NCBI GenBank assembly: GCA_017405375.1
Contig: JAFRAO010000039.1
Location: forward strand, 55,979-119,978
Length of the DNA stretch: 64,000 bases
From: a bacterium
GTDB lineage: Bacteria > Cyanobacteriota > Vampirovibrionia > Gastranaerophilales > Gastranaerophilaceae
Direction of reading: 5' to 3'
The notes under the pieces were generated by a model. The model worked only from the letters and a program-made list of their open reading frames with translations, was not told where the DNA came from and did no database searches. Of the stretch, positions 47,837 to 57,027 are shown piece after piece (the first letter of the stretch is position 1; each line of letters begins with the position of its first letter). The translations under genes were made by a program, and so were the position numbers.

Positions 47837-48376
47837 ATGTTAAATATGATAACTGAAAAAGATTTAAAAGTTTTAATTACAGAAAGAGAGCTGCAGGACA
47901 AAATTGCTGAGTTAGGCAAAAAATTAAACGAATATTATAAAAAAGAAGAAGTTTACGTAGTTTGTGTGTTAAAAGGTTCCGTAATGTTTACGGTAGATTT
48001 GGTAAAACATCTAAAAATGCCGGTTCATTTAAATTTTATAAGGCTTTCAAGTTACGGTTCAGGATTTACATCAACAGGGAAAGTTAATGCGGTTGACATT
48101 TCTCTTCCTGATTTAAACGGTAAAAATGTTTTGATTATAGAAGATATTATTGATACAGGACTTACTGCAAAATTTTTGATTGATTTTATGAATTTGAATT
48201 TCAAAACAAAAACATTAAATTTCTGTTCATTATTGGATAAAAAAGAAACAAGAAAAACTGATATTCAACCTGACTATTCTTGTTTTGATATTGGCAATCA
48301 ATTTGTTGTAGGTTATGGTTTGGACTACGACGGATTTTACAGAAATTTACCATATATAGGATACGTTGAAACTTAA
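47837..48376 (+). CDS. hpt: Hypoxanthine phosphoribosyltransferase
   Basis: Salvages hypoxanthine and guanine with PRPP. The PRPP-binding signature VLIIEDIIDTGLTAKF, the VCVLKGSVMFTVDL loop and the end VVGYGLDYDGFYRNLPYIG are diagnostic. 179 residues. AGGTG precedes the ATG. tilS-hpt adjacency is conserved in many bacteria, often followed by ftsH, which is absent here. Confidence 0.95.
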   Translation: MLNMITEKDLKVLITERELQDKIAELGKKLNEYYKKEEVYVVCVLKGSVMFTVDLVKHLKMPVHLNFIRLSSYGSGFTSTGKVNAVDISLPDLNGKNVLIIEDIIDTGLTAKFLIDFMNLNFKTKTLNFCSLLDKKETRKTDIQPDYSCFDIGNQFVVGYGLDYDGFYRNLPYIGYVET

Positions 48377-48378
48377 TT

Positions 48379-49638
48379 ATGTCTAATTTGATTGATAAAA
48401 ATTTTATAAATTTAATTCAAAAAATTTTTTTAACAGATATTAAAAATGAAGAATATTCGTGTTTATTAAACTTATTAAAATCTTTAATAAATTATACTCA
48501 TTATTATTTGTTTTTTTTGAATTCGGAAAACATACAATTAAAATCTACATCTGACAACATTTACGATGCGGGTTATATAATGGAATTAAAAGGCAATTTA
48601 TCTGATAGATTGTTTATTGATAATACTGAAATATTAAATAAAGATGACTTACTGATAAAAATGTTAAATTTGTCAGGCAAATCGTTTTTAATATCAAAAT
48701 TAAGCATAAAAGGTATTGTCTTTGGTTTTTTGCTATTTGAAAATGATGTTGAATATACAAATAATGACTTACGAAATGCTCAAGTTATAAGTTTAATTTT
48801 ATCTTACAAAATTAAAGATATTGAACTTTCAAATGTATTTAAAATTCAAACCAAGGCACTAAAGAATGCGATAGAAGATATACATGAAGCATATAAAACG
48901 ATAAAAAAGCAAAATAAAAAAATATTGGCATCGGAAAAGATAAAAAATGAATTTATTGCTAATGTATCGCATGAGTTAAGAACGCCGTTAAATGCAATTA
49001 TAGGATATTCTGATATTTTAAAGACAGGTAACTGTGGTGATTTGACAGATAAACAAAAAGATTATATAAATGAAATTCAAATTGCCGGTGTTCAGTTATT
49101 GGGCATGGTAAATGAAATTTTAGATATAACCAAAATTGAGGCTAATGCAATAAAATTAGTAAAAAGATATTTTGAAATTTCGCGTCCGATAATTGAAACT
49201 AAAAATTTATTATTACCGCTAATAAAAAATAAAAATTTAAATATAATTGTGAATATAGAAAACGATATAGATATTTTTGCCGATTATCAAAAGATACAAC
49301 AGATTTTTTATAATTTATTAAGTAATGCGATAAAATATTCAAATACAAACGGTAATATTTATATATCAGTTACTAACACTAAAAAGAAGATTAAAATTGT
49401 TGTTAAAGATGAAGGTGTAGGTATTGATAAGAAGTATCACAAAAAAATCTTTCAAAAATTTGTGCAATTAGAAGAGGCTTTTTACAAAAAAGAAACATCA
49501 ACTGGGCTTGGGCTTGCTATAACTAAAAATCTGGTTGAATTGCATAACGGAAAAATAAAAGTTGAAAGCAAAACAGGTGAAGGCGCAAGTTTTATAGTAA
49601 CATTACCAATTAATGAACCAAACAAGATTCCATTCTAA
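48379..49638 (+). CDS. Cytoplasmic sensor histidine kinase (GAF-like-HisKA-HATPase)
   Basis: 419 residues with no transmembrane helix. Residues 1-150 look like a GAF-type sensor (weak), a coiled coil follows (about 155-190), then HisKA with NVSHELRTPLNAIIGY and HATPase with NLLSNAIKYS, KDEGVGI, TGLGLAI. It begins 2 bases after hpt and is probably the last gene of the operon. Its 3' end overlaps dusB by 29 bases in the convergent direction. No cognate regulator nearby. Confidence 0.9.
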   Translation: MSNLIDKNFINLIQKIFLTDIKNEEYSCLLNLLKSLINYTHYYLFFLNSENIQLKSTSDNIYDAGYIMELKGNLSDRLFIDNTEILNKDDLLIKMLNLSGKSFLISKLSIKGIVFGFLLFENDVEYTNNDLRNAQVISLILSYKIKDIELSNVFKIQTKALKNAIEDIHEAYKTIKKQNKKILASEKIKNEFIANVSHELRTPLNAIIGYSDILKTGNCGDLTDKQKDYINEIQIAGVQLLGMVNEILDITKIEANAIKLVKRYFEISRPIIETKNLLLPLIKNKNLNIIVNIENDIDIFADYQKIQQIFYNLLSNAIKYSNTNGNIYISVTNTKKKIKIVVKDEGVGIDKKYHKKIFQKFVQLEEAFYKKETSTGLGLAITKNLVELHNGKIKVESKTGEGASFIVTLPINEPNKIPF

Positions 49639-50575
49639 TTTGTTCAATAGTTTTAATCATTTCTCCATAATCATCAATTTGAACAAGTGTTGCTCTGTAT
49701 TTAGCGGCATTTTTAATTCCTGAGATATAGTAACCGTAAAGTTTTCTAATGCATTTTATTCCGACATCTAAGCCTCGCATACTAATTTCAGCTTCCAAAT
49801 GTCTTGTCAGCATATCCAGTTTATCAACAATAGTAGGTTCAGGTAATCTTTCACCTGTTTCAAAGAAATGTTCAATTCTATATGGTAAAGTTACATCACC
49901 CAATACACCTCTTCCAATAGCGATTCCATCTGCTTGCGATTGTTCTAAACACTGTTCTGCGGTTTCAATAGATACAACATCACCATTTGCAAAAACTGGA
50001 ATATCGACTGCGTGTTTTAAATCTTTAATTTTAATCCAATCAGCTTTTCCTGAATACATTTGAGCTTTTGTTCTGGCATGAATAGTTATCATTTTTGCGC
50101 CTGCTTCTTGCATCATCTGCCCAAACTCGACATAATTCATTGAATCTGCCGTATAACCTAACCTAAATTTTACGCTAACAGGTATATTAACGGCTTCATC
50201 TACCGCTTTTACTATATCTTGAGCTAATTCAGGTGTTTTCATTAATGCAGAACCGTCATTTCCGCATACTACTTTTTTTACGGGACAGCCCATATTAATA
50301 TCAATTATGTCAGCTCTGTTTTCTAAAAATTTAGCTGCCTGAGCCATTAATTCAGGCTTATGACCGGAAATTTGATATGCTATAGGAGAATCAGTCGGAG
50401 ATTTTTTTATAATATTACAATCATGTACATTTTTTAATCCTTCAGAGCTAATCATTTCCGTTGTTAATAAACATGAATGTGAATATTCTCTGACCAAATT
50501 TCTTAAAACACAATCTGTTATACCGGCCATCGGTGCCAGTGAAACCTTTTTAAAATTTAAATCAATATTTTTCAT
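49610..50575 (-). CDS. dusB: tRNA-dihydrouridine synthase DusB
   Basis: FMN enzyme that reduces uridines in the tRNA D-loop. APMAGITDCVLR, DINMGCPVKKVVCGNDGSAL with the catalytic cysteine, TIHARTKAQMYSG and GVLGDVTLPYRI match the family. 321 residues. It follows the TPR gene by 5 bases and overlaps the kinase gene at its 3' end. Confidence 0.93.
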   Translation of the reverse strand: MKNIDLNFKKVSLAPMAGITDCVLRNLVREYSHSCLLTTEMISSEGLKNVHDCNIIKKSPTDSPIAYQISGHKPELMAQAAKFLENRADIIDINMGCPVKKVVCGNDGSALMKTPELAQDIVKAVDEAVNIPVSVKFRLGYTADSMNYVEFGQMMQEAGAKMITIHARTKAQMYSGKADWIKIKDLKHAVDIPVFANGDVVSIETAEQCLEQSQADGIAIGRGVLGDVTLPYRIEHFFETGERLPEPTIVDKLDMLTRHLEAEISMRGLDVGIKCIRKLYGYYISGIKNAAKYRATLVQIDDYGEMIKTIEQIRMESCLVH

Positions 50576-50580
50576 CTAGT

Positions 50581-52752
50581 TTAATCTTTTGCAAAACTTT
50601 TCAAATCAGTTAATCTTGTTTTTGCGTATTTTGTATAATCGTCATTATTTGTAGAGTTATTTATATATTTTTTATAATAACTGTATGCATTCGAATATTG
50701 TCCTAAAGAATCGTATGCAGTTGCAATTAAGTAATCTGAAATTATTAATTCAGGATTGTATTGAACAGCTTTTTTATATTCTTGTATAGCTTTTAAAGGT
50801 GCGTCTTTTGCATCATATATCAAACCTCGATAGTAATATGCATAAGAATTTTCACTATCTTCGGTTAAGATTTGACTGATTAATTTTAATGCTTGGTCAT
50901 AATTTTTTTCATTATAATAATTAATAACTTTGTTGATTAAATTTAAATTGTTTTGTTTAATAACAGTTGATAATAAGTCTTTAGCATGTTCATTGTTTTG
51001 ATCTAATTTAATACTTTCCTGCAAGTATATTTTTGCAGAGGTCCATGATTCTTTTTCTGCATATAAAACTCCAAGGTAGTATGCAATATTTGAATCTTTT
51101 TTATCAGTATCAAAGGCTTTTTTGTAATATTCAATAGCTTTATCAATTTTTTCTAAGCCTTTGTAGCACGCAGCTATTGCAATTAATACATCTTTTGGAG
51201 CAGGATATATCGTTAAATATATATTTAATGCATTTTGGTATTCACCGTTTAGGAAGTATTTATTTGCATCTTCGTATTTTTTGTTGTTAACAGATTCATT
51301 AACAAGTTTTACTGCATTTTTGAAAGACTCATCATTTTGAAATCTTGTTTTCACTCCGTTTACGATAGCTAAAGCATTATCATAATCTTTTTTATTAACG
51401 TAAGCTATTGCTAAATTTGCATATAGTTCAGGGTTGTTTGTATCATGTTTTAAAACTTCTTTATAACAAGCAATAGCATCATCTAATTTATTTTTTGCGT
51501 GTAACTCTTTTGCAAATTCATACATCGCCGTAACTGTTGATTTATCGACAGCAGCATCGTTGCTCAAATATGTAACCATTTCTGTCGGAGTCATTGTTTG
51601 TTTTAAAATTTCAAACAATTCTTGTTTTGCGATAACAGATGTCGGGTCAATACTTAGAGCTTTTTTATACGCTTTAATTGATTCTTTATCTTCTTTTAAT
51701 TCTTTGAGCACTTGAGCTCTGTATAAGTTTGCTTCAAAGTTATCAGGATAAGATGAAATAACTGAATTGTAAGCTGAAAGCGCATTATTGTAATCTTTCT
51801 TTTGTTGATACAAAGTACCGATATTTAATCTGTTAGTAACATTTCCTGAATCAAGAGATTCTGCTGTTTTATAATAAGTTAAAGCAGCATCATATTTTTT
51901 TTGTTTTTGTAAAATTGCGCCTAAATTTGAATTAAGTTCTGCACTATTTGGATTTGCAGCCAATTTTTTAATGTATATTTTTTCAAGTGCTTGTAAAACT
52001 TCTTCATTTTCTGAATCTTTAGCCATAATTTCATTGTATTCAACCACCGCCAAATCTTCTTTGTTCAATTTATCAAGTGTTCTTGCATATTTTAGACGAA
52101 GATTAACATTATCTTTATCTAAATTAACTGATTTTTGATAATAAAAAGCTGCCTTATCGTTGTTATTAAGTACGGCCATTATATCACCGAGTTGTGCGAA
52201 CGAATTTTTCTGAATATTTTTATCCGTTGATTGTGAGGCCATGTTAAATTCATAGGCTGCTGCAGGCAAATCTCCGTTTTTTCTTAACGAAACTGCTCTA
52301 TTGTACCTATCTTGAGGTGTTTTTGATTGATTAGTTGCTTTCATGCAATTTTCAAGATTATCAATAGTTGATTGTATTGCAGAAGCTGAAATAGCTATAT
52401 CTTTATCAGCCGGATATAATTTCAAATAAAAAAGAGCTGAGCGGAAATCATTTGCTGCACTATTGTAATCATTATTGGTATTTGCAAAATATGCACCTCT
52501 TGCAAGATATGAATTAATTAGTCCTATTCTTGCGGAATTATCCATATAATTCACTCTTAATGCTTTTTTGAATTCGCTGATTGCATTAGTATATTGAGAA
52601 GAATTCAAATAATTTTGTGCATTATCATAATAGGTTTTAAAATCTTCTGTATTAGAAAAAGCGCATTGTTGCACAAATACTGTCAAAATAACAATCAGAT
52701 TTGTTATAGCGAATTTAGATACAGTTTTAATAATATTCTTAAAAGTATTCAT
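50581..52752 (-). CDS. Large exported TPR-repeat protein
   Basis: About 723 residues from the ATG at 52752, which has a GAGGTAA ribosome-binding site; the frame is open further upstream but without such a site. A signal-like hydrophobic segment (about 12-30, ending VQQCAFS) is followed by at least a dozen TPR units across the whole protein, for example YDAALTYYKTAESLDSGNV and KIDKAIEYYKKAFDTDKK. The cysteine after the hydrophobic core does not fit a standard lipobox. Likely an envelope scaffold. Confidence 0.85.
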   Translation of the reverse strand: MNTFKNIIKTVSKFAITNLIVILTVFVQQCAFSNTEDFKTYYDNAQNYLNSSQYTNAISEFKKALRVNYMDNSARIGLINSYLARGAYFANTNNDYNSAANDFRSALFYLKLYPADKDIAISASAIQSTIDNLENCMKATNQSKTPQDRYNRAVSLRKNGDLPAAAYEFNMASQSTDKNIQKNSFAQLGDIMAVLNNNDKAAFYYQKSVNLDKDNVNLRLKYARTLDKLNKEDLAVVEYNEIMAKDSENEEVLQALEKIYIKKLAANPNSAELNSNLGAILQKQKKYDAALTYYKTAESLDSGNVTNRLNIGTLYQQKKDYNNALSAYNSVISSYPDNFEANLYRAQVLKELKEDKESIKAYKKALSIDPTSVIAKQELFEILKQTMTPTEMVTYLSNDAAVDKSTVTAMYEFAKELHAKNKLDDAIACYKEVLKHDTNNPELYANLAIAYVNKKDYDNALAIVNGVKTRFQNDESFKNAVKLVNESVNNKKYEDANKYFLNGEYQNALNIYLTIYPAPKDVLIAIAACYKGLEKIDKAIEYYKKAFDTDKKDSNIAYYLGVLYAEKESWTSAKIYLQESIKLDQNNEHAKDLLSTVIKQNNLNLINKVINYYNEKNYDQALKLISQILTEDSENSYAYYYRGLIYDAKDAPLKAIQEYKKAVQYNPELIISDYLIATAYDSLGQYSNAYSYYKKYINNSTNNDDYTKYAKTRLTDLKSFAKD

Positions 52753-52998
52753 ATATATTACCTCATTATTATTAAAAGTATTATCATAACTATAATAGCA
52801 TTCATATCGACATTCGGTCAATTATAATTGTTTTAAGATAGGTCAGATAGGTAAATATTGTATGCAAAAATATTGATTTTCTTGAATTTTAGCAGATTTG
52901 TAAATAAATGTAACAATATTACACGGTTTATTAAATTTTTCAAAACAAATGTCGATATTAATAATGTAATAAGACGGAAATGAAAGATGAGGTAAAAT

Positions 52999-53385
52999 AT
53001 GTCAGTAGCTTCTTTCGGATTACTAAGAGATGGATATATGGTAGAGAAATCTTTATTACAAGAACAAGGGATAGAATGTTCAAAAGAACTTAAAGTAGCC
53101 GTTAGTGAAAGTACTAAAGATTCTGAATATTACAATCAAAAAATTATTGATTTGAATAATTCTGCCAGCGCAGATAATCCTGTTTACTACCAACAACAAA
53201 GAGATAAAATTGATAAAGAGTATAAGGATAAACAGGCAGAGAATGCTGCTGTGGAAGAAGAAATAAATCAGAAAAAATCAAACATAGAAGCTGAAATTAC
53301 ACTAATAGATGAATATATTGATGTTTTAGATACAGCGATACAAAAAGCAGCGAAAAGTGAATTTTCATACGGACCTAATCAATAA
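52999..53385 (+). CDS. Uncharacterised coiled-coil protein
   Basis: 128 residues, no family recognised. A short start (MSVASFGLLRDGYMV) precedes a long, charged helical part, with clear heptad character at about 70-115 (KEYKDKQAENAAVEEEINQK). No signal peptide. GAGG precedes the ATG and a strong terminator follows the stop, so it is a single-gene transcript. Possibly lineage-specific. Confidence 0.7.
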   Translation: MSVASFGLLRDGYMVEKSLLQEQGIECSKELKVAVSESTKDSEYYNQKIIDLNNSASADNPVYYQQQRDKIDKEYKDKQAENAAVEEEINQKKSNIEAEITLIDEYIDVLDTAIQKAAKSEFSYGPNQ

Positions 53386-53402
53386 AAAAATAATTCAAAA
53401 AG

Positions 53403-53427
53403 ATGGGGCGAAAGCCTCATTTTTTTG
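53403..53427 (+). terminator. Rho-independent terminator after the coiled-coil gene
   Basis: ATGGGGC-GAAA-GCCTCAT forms a 7-bp stem (one G-U) with a GAAA tetraloop, followed by seven T. The next gene's -10 box begins immediately after the T-run. Confidence 0.85.
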
Positions 53428-53433
53428 TATAAT
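53428..53433 (+). promoter_or_regulatory. -10 box of the DUF3326 gene (leaderless architecture)
   Basis: TATAAT starts next to the preceding terminator's T-run and ends six bases before the ATG at 53440. The -35 position falls within the terminator hairpin and has no consensus. Confidence 0.45.
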
Positions 53434-53439
53434 GTTAAT

Positions 53440-54435
53440 ATGGCGTATAAAGACAATAAACTTGGTGTATTTATTGTACCAACCGGAGTTGGTGCTTCTA
53501 TAGGCGGATTTGCAGGTGATGCAAGCAGTTATGCTAAAAAATTCACTGATATTGGGAATCTGATTGTAAATCCAAACGTTGTTAATGCGGGTTGTTTTTC
53601 CGGAATTAACAACAAAATGTTTTATGTTGAAGGTTACGCAATAGACGAATTTTTTAAAGGCAAATTAAATTTAAAAGAATCAAAAAATAACAAATTAGGC
53701 ATTGTTTTTGATAAAAGTATTCCGCAGGATGTATTGAATATTCACATAAACACAATGAGCGCGGTTGAAAAGGTTTACGGGATAGAAGAGATTGAATACG
53801 TAATGACCGAAGAAGAAGTCGGAGTTGAATTTTATATAGACGATAGCGGAATTTCAACAGGTTACGTCAAAAATATAGAAACATTGTTAAAAGCATCTAA
53901 AGAACTTATTAATTTGGGTTGCGAGGCTATTGGAGTTGTGTGCTTGTTTAATGATGATAATTTAAACGAAGATTATGAAAACGGTAACGGAGTTGATCCT
54001 ATAGGCGGAGTTGAAGCGATTATATCACATTACATGACTAAAAATTTGAACATTCCTTGCGTACATGCTCCTGCATTTAAAGAATACGATATAAGTACAA
54101 AGGTAGTTAATCCTAAAGCTGCTGCAGAATACATTACGCCTACATTTTTGCCTTGCATTTTGCTGGGATTAATTAATGCACCAAAATTACAAAAAGCACG
54201 TAAAAAAGATTTTGATATATCAATAGATAATGTGGATTATCTTGTTATGCCTTATAATTCTTTGGGTTCAATACCTGTTTTTGAGGCATTAAAAAGGGAT
54301 ATAAAAGTTTATGCGGTTAGAGAAAATGTTACACTTCTCAACGTTACAGACAAATCAATTAATAAAAAATGTGGTATAAAAGTAGTAAATACGTATAAAA
54401 AATGTTTGGAGTTGATAGAACGTGAAATTTTATAA
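53440..54435 (+). CDS. DUF3326 family protein
   Basis: 331 residues from the ATG at 53440. The start GVFIVPTGVGASIGGFAGDA and later NPNVVNAGCFSG, and NGVDPIGGVEAIISH, match DUF3326, a family known mainly from Cyanobacteria and of unknown function. A glycine-rich early loop suggests a nucleotide or phosphate site, but this is not established. Its end overlaps the prepilin gene by 14 bases. Confidence 0.8.
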   Translation: MAYKDNKLGVFIVPTGVGASIGGFAGDASSYAKKFTDIGNLIVNPNVVNAGCFSGINNKMFYVEGYAIDEFFKGKLNLKESKNNKLGIVFDKSIPQDVLNIHINTMSAVEKVYGIEEIEYVMTEEEVGVEFYIDDSGISTGYVKNIETLLKASKELINLGCEAIGVVCLFNDDNLNEDYENGNGVDPIGGVEAIISHYMTKNLNIPCVHAPAFKEYDISTKVVNPKAAAEYITPTFLPCILLGLINAPKLQKARKKDFDISIDNVDYLVMPYNSLGSIPVFEALKRDIKVYAVRENVTLLNVTDKSINKKCGIKVVNTYKKCLELIEREIL

Positions 54436-55780
54436 AAATAGAAAACATATAGCGATGGTTTCTCTAATCGAAGTAATGATGGTATTTTTCATTATCGGGA
54501 TAGTTGCTGTGGCAAGTATCGGTTTGTCTAAACCAAAAGACGAATATATGAGAAAAATAGCAATATATTCTGCGTTTGAAAACTTGCAAAACGCAGTATC
54601 CGAAATAGCTGCCGAAGGCCATATTGATTTAGCAACAGAAGTTGGTAGTTGCCCTAAAAAAAGAAATGAGACAACTCATGTCTGCTCTGATGAAGAATAT
54701 GCAAAATACCCCGGGAGAAGTAATGAATTAACAAAGGACGTAGCAAGAGATGCTACCCTTTATGCAAATGATACATATTATATAAATACAACAGCTTATA
54801 GCTCTTTAACAACAGAAGCAGCGAAAAGAACTTTTATTCATTTGCAAAACGGTTTGTGTCAAAGATTGGCAACAGCATTCAAAATTGATAGTTTTGGAAA
54901 TAATTGTCCTACATCACTTACTGATACATCTTATGGCTCTTTGTATTCCACAATATCGACTAATGATTATGAACTTATTACCTCAAATCTTCAACTTTAT
55001 GCTAATTTTAATTCATTGGAGCCATCATTATATTTACCAAATGGAAATGTATATTATTTTGGTAAATATGTTTGCAAAGATGTTAAAAATATGAATTTAA
55101 CAAATACTAGGATAGGATGTAATAGTTATAGATATAATTTTTATTACAATGTTGCGAAAAATTATAATAATGAAAGCAATATCATAACTGGTAGTTCTTC
55201 TTCTACAGATTATTTGTTTAATAATCAATTAAGTAGTAGCAGTTATGTTTATTATATTCCAAATGAATTAAGTTTACTTAATGTTACAAGAGTTGCAAGA
55301 TTAAAATCTGATCAAAAATATCAGTATGCAAAATATCTATTTTCTCATTCAAAAGACTATTTTAATGTTTATATTGATATAAACGGCAAAAGGCAAGACA
55401 CTAATGATAAAGTCAGCGGACCTGATACATTAAATAAAGATATATTTTTATTTAGGGTATATCGTGATGGCACTGTTGTGCCTGATTATTTTTCAAATTT
55501 TCCAAAAGAGTATTTAAAAGCAAGAGTTTTATATAAGGCTCCCGGAACAACAACATATAAAGATAATTGGTCAGGAAAATATGCTTCTGTACCCTACGTT
55601 TATGCAGGGTGTTATGCAAATACAATAGGCGCTTATGGTTTATTTGCTACTGGTACTTATGTAGATTATTCAAACTTATGCCCGTTACCTGCATATAGCC
55701 CACTTCCTGAATGTTACAACGCAAACGGCACTTCAAATTGCAAAGTAATTTTAAACAAACCAAGCTTTTTTGTTAAATAG
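54422..55780 (+). CDS. Long type IV prepilin-like protein
   Basis: 452 residues starting with GTG at 54422 (GGAG upstream). A basic leader (MKFYKNRKHIA) is followed by MVSLIEVMMVFFIIGIVAVA, a prepilin-type helix with glutamate at the usual +5 position, although the residue before the cleavage site is not the usual glycine. The long tyrosine/asparagine-rich body has eight or more cysteines and suggests a minor pilin or adhesin-like pseudopilin. Its overlap with DUF3326 indicates coupling. Confidence 0.75.
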   Translation: MKFYKNRKHIAMVSLIEVMMVFFIIGIVAVASIGLSKPKDEYMRKIAIYSAFENLQNAVSEIAAEGHIDLATEVGSCPKKRNETTHVCSDEEYAKYPGRSNELTKDVARDATLYANDTYYINTTAYSSLTTEAAKRTFIHLQNGLCQRLATAFKIDSFGNNCPTSLTDTSYGSLYSTISTNDYELITSNLQLYANFNSLEPSLYLPNGNVYYFGKYVCKDVKNMNLTNTRIGCNSYRYNFYYNVAKNYNNESNIITGSSSSTDYLFNNQLSSSSYVYYIPNELSLLNVTRVARLKSDQKYQYAKYLFSHSKDYFNVYIDINGKRQDTNDKVSGPDTLNKDIFLFRVYRDGTVVPDYFSNFPKEYLKARVLYKAPGTTTYKDNWSGKYASVPYVYAGCYANTIGAYGLFATGTYVDYSNLCPLPAYSPLPECYNANGTSNCKVILNKPSFFVK

Positions 55781-55923
55781 ATATGTTGTAAAAAGTCGGA
55801 CATATTATTATATTGTTACCATAAACTCATACTATTTACAGCATTTGTAGTTAGCCATATTTACCCATATTTATTACACTTTTTTCGGATAATTATTTCG
55901 TTTAAAAAAGTTATTATTATTAT

Positions 55924-56316
55924 ATGTTCAATTCATTCTGGTATTACTCTTTAAATAAACCTTTCTTAATGCCGCCAAATCAAGTGTTTTTACCTGTTTG
56001 GGTCATTTTATACTTTACGATTTTTCTATCCTTAATTCTTTTCATTATTAAAAAATCAAATCATAAAAAACTTAACGGATATATTTACTTTATAATTCAA
56101 ATGATTCTAAATGTACTATGGGCACCGGTTTTTTTCGGACTCGAACAAATGCAATTAGGATTATTAATAATTATATTCCTTGATATTTTTGTATATCTCA
56201 CATTTAAAGAATTTAAAAAAATATCAAATATTGCAGGATTACTACTGATTCCGTACTTTATATGGGTAATTTTTGCAACATATTTGGTTGTCGGAATTAA
56301 TGTTCTAAATTTCTAA
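55924..56316 (+). CDS. TspO/MBR family membrane protein
   Basis: 130 residues, about 20-30 shorter at the N-terminus than usual. Four to five helices. The family features are SLNKPFLMPPNQVFLPVWVI, the QMILNVLWAPVFFG helix and PYFIWVIFATYLVVGIN. TspO binds porphyrins and sterols and regulates stress responses in bacteria; ligand here is unknown. No ribosome-binding site is visible. Confidence 0.85.
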   Translation: MFNSFWYYSLNKPFLMPPNQVFLPVWVILYFTIFLSLILFIIKKSNHKKLNGYIYFIIQMILNVLWAPVFFGLEQMQLGLLIIIFLDIFVYLTFKEFKKISNIAGLLLIPYFIWVIFATYLVVGINVLNF

Positions 56317-56382
56317 TACCTTTTTCCGCCTTTTTATTATATTATGTATATATAGTTATGGTACAAAAATTAAAGGCGATAA

Positions 56383-56739
56383 ATGATGGAAAAAAATATA
56401 AAAAAAGAAATTTTATTAAAAACCGATTCAACTTGGGTAAATAATAAGTTTAATCAAATTAATATTAACAATCCGGAAGTAACTGTTCTTAAAATAACTA
56501 TTCCGCCTAATATGCAATTACCTATGCACAAACACCCTTTAATAAATATTGCTTACGTTAATAAAGGTGATTTGACAATAATTATGGAAAGCGGAGATAG
56601 CAGAACGTTCAAACAAGGGGAGTCTTTTGCAGAAGTCATAGAAGATTTCCACTACGGAAAAAACAACAGCTCTGACACAGTTGAACTAATAGTCTTTTAT
56701 ATAGGCGAAAAAGATACTGCTTTATCTGTTAATAAATAA
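56383..56739 (+). CDS. Small cupin-domain protein
   Basis: 118 residues. A single cupin barrel: IPPNMQLPMHKHPLINIAYVNKG contains the first motif with two histidines, and QGESFAEVIEDFHYGKN the second with a histidine. Metal binding is likely, enzymatic role unknown. AAAGG precedes the start; ATG at 56383 or 56386. Confidence 0.85.
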   Translation: MMEKNIKKEILLKTDSTWVNNKFNQININNPEVTVLKITIPPNMQLPMHKHPLINIAYVNKGDLTIIMESGDSRTFKQGESFAEVIEDFHYGKNNSSDTVELIVFYIGEKDTALSVNK

Positions 56740-56766
56740 CTTTTCTGCCGTTTCCATCAGAAATTA

Positions 56767-56907
56767 TTATTTTTTAACAGTTAAAAGAATTACTGCCAGT
56801 TTCTTGCCGTAAATGGGTAAATTCAAATTCGTAACACATTTACTTTTTACAGGCATTTCTGAACTCTGATATTGAATTAAAAAACGCATAAATTCATCAC
56901 TAAACAT
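56767..56907 (-). CDS. Small uncharacterised protein (46 residues)
   Basis: A short frame beginning MFSDEFMRFLIQYQSSEMPV and ending LLTVKK, with AAAGG seven bases before the ATG. No family recognised. The C-terminal 15 residues are basic and hydrophobic. It is the only content found in the gap between the cupin and SEC-C genes. Confidence 0.4.
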   Translation of the reverse strand: MFSDEFMRFLIQYQSSEMPVKSKCVTNLNLPIYGKKLAVILLTVKK

Positions 56908-57027
56908 ACATAACCTTTTTTTATTTTTTACCTTCCACATGTATATAAAAACATTTGCGATAAAAAAATTGCTATTTTGCTTAAAATTTGTTTAAGTTTG
57001 AAAAAATATTCAATAACACTTACTTTA

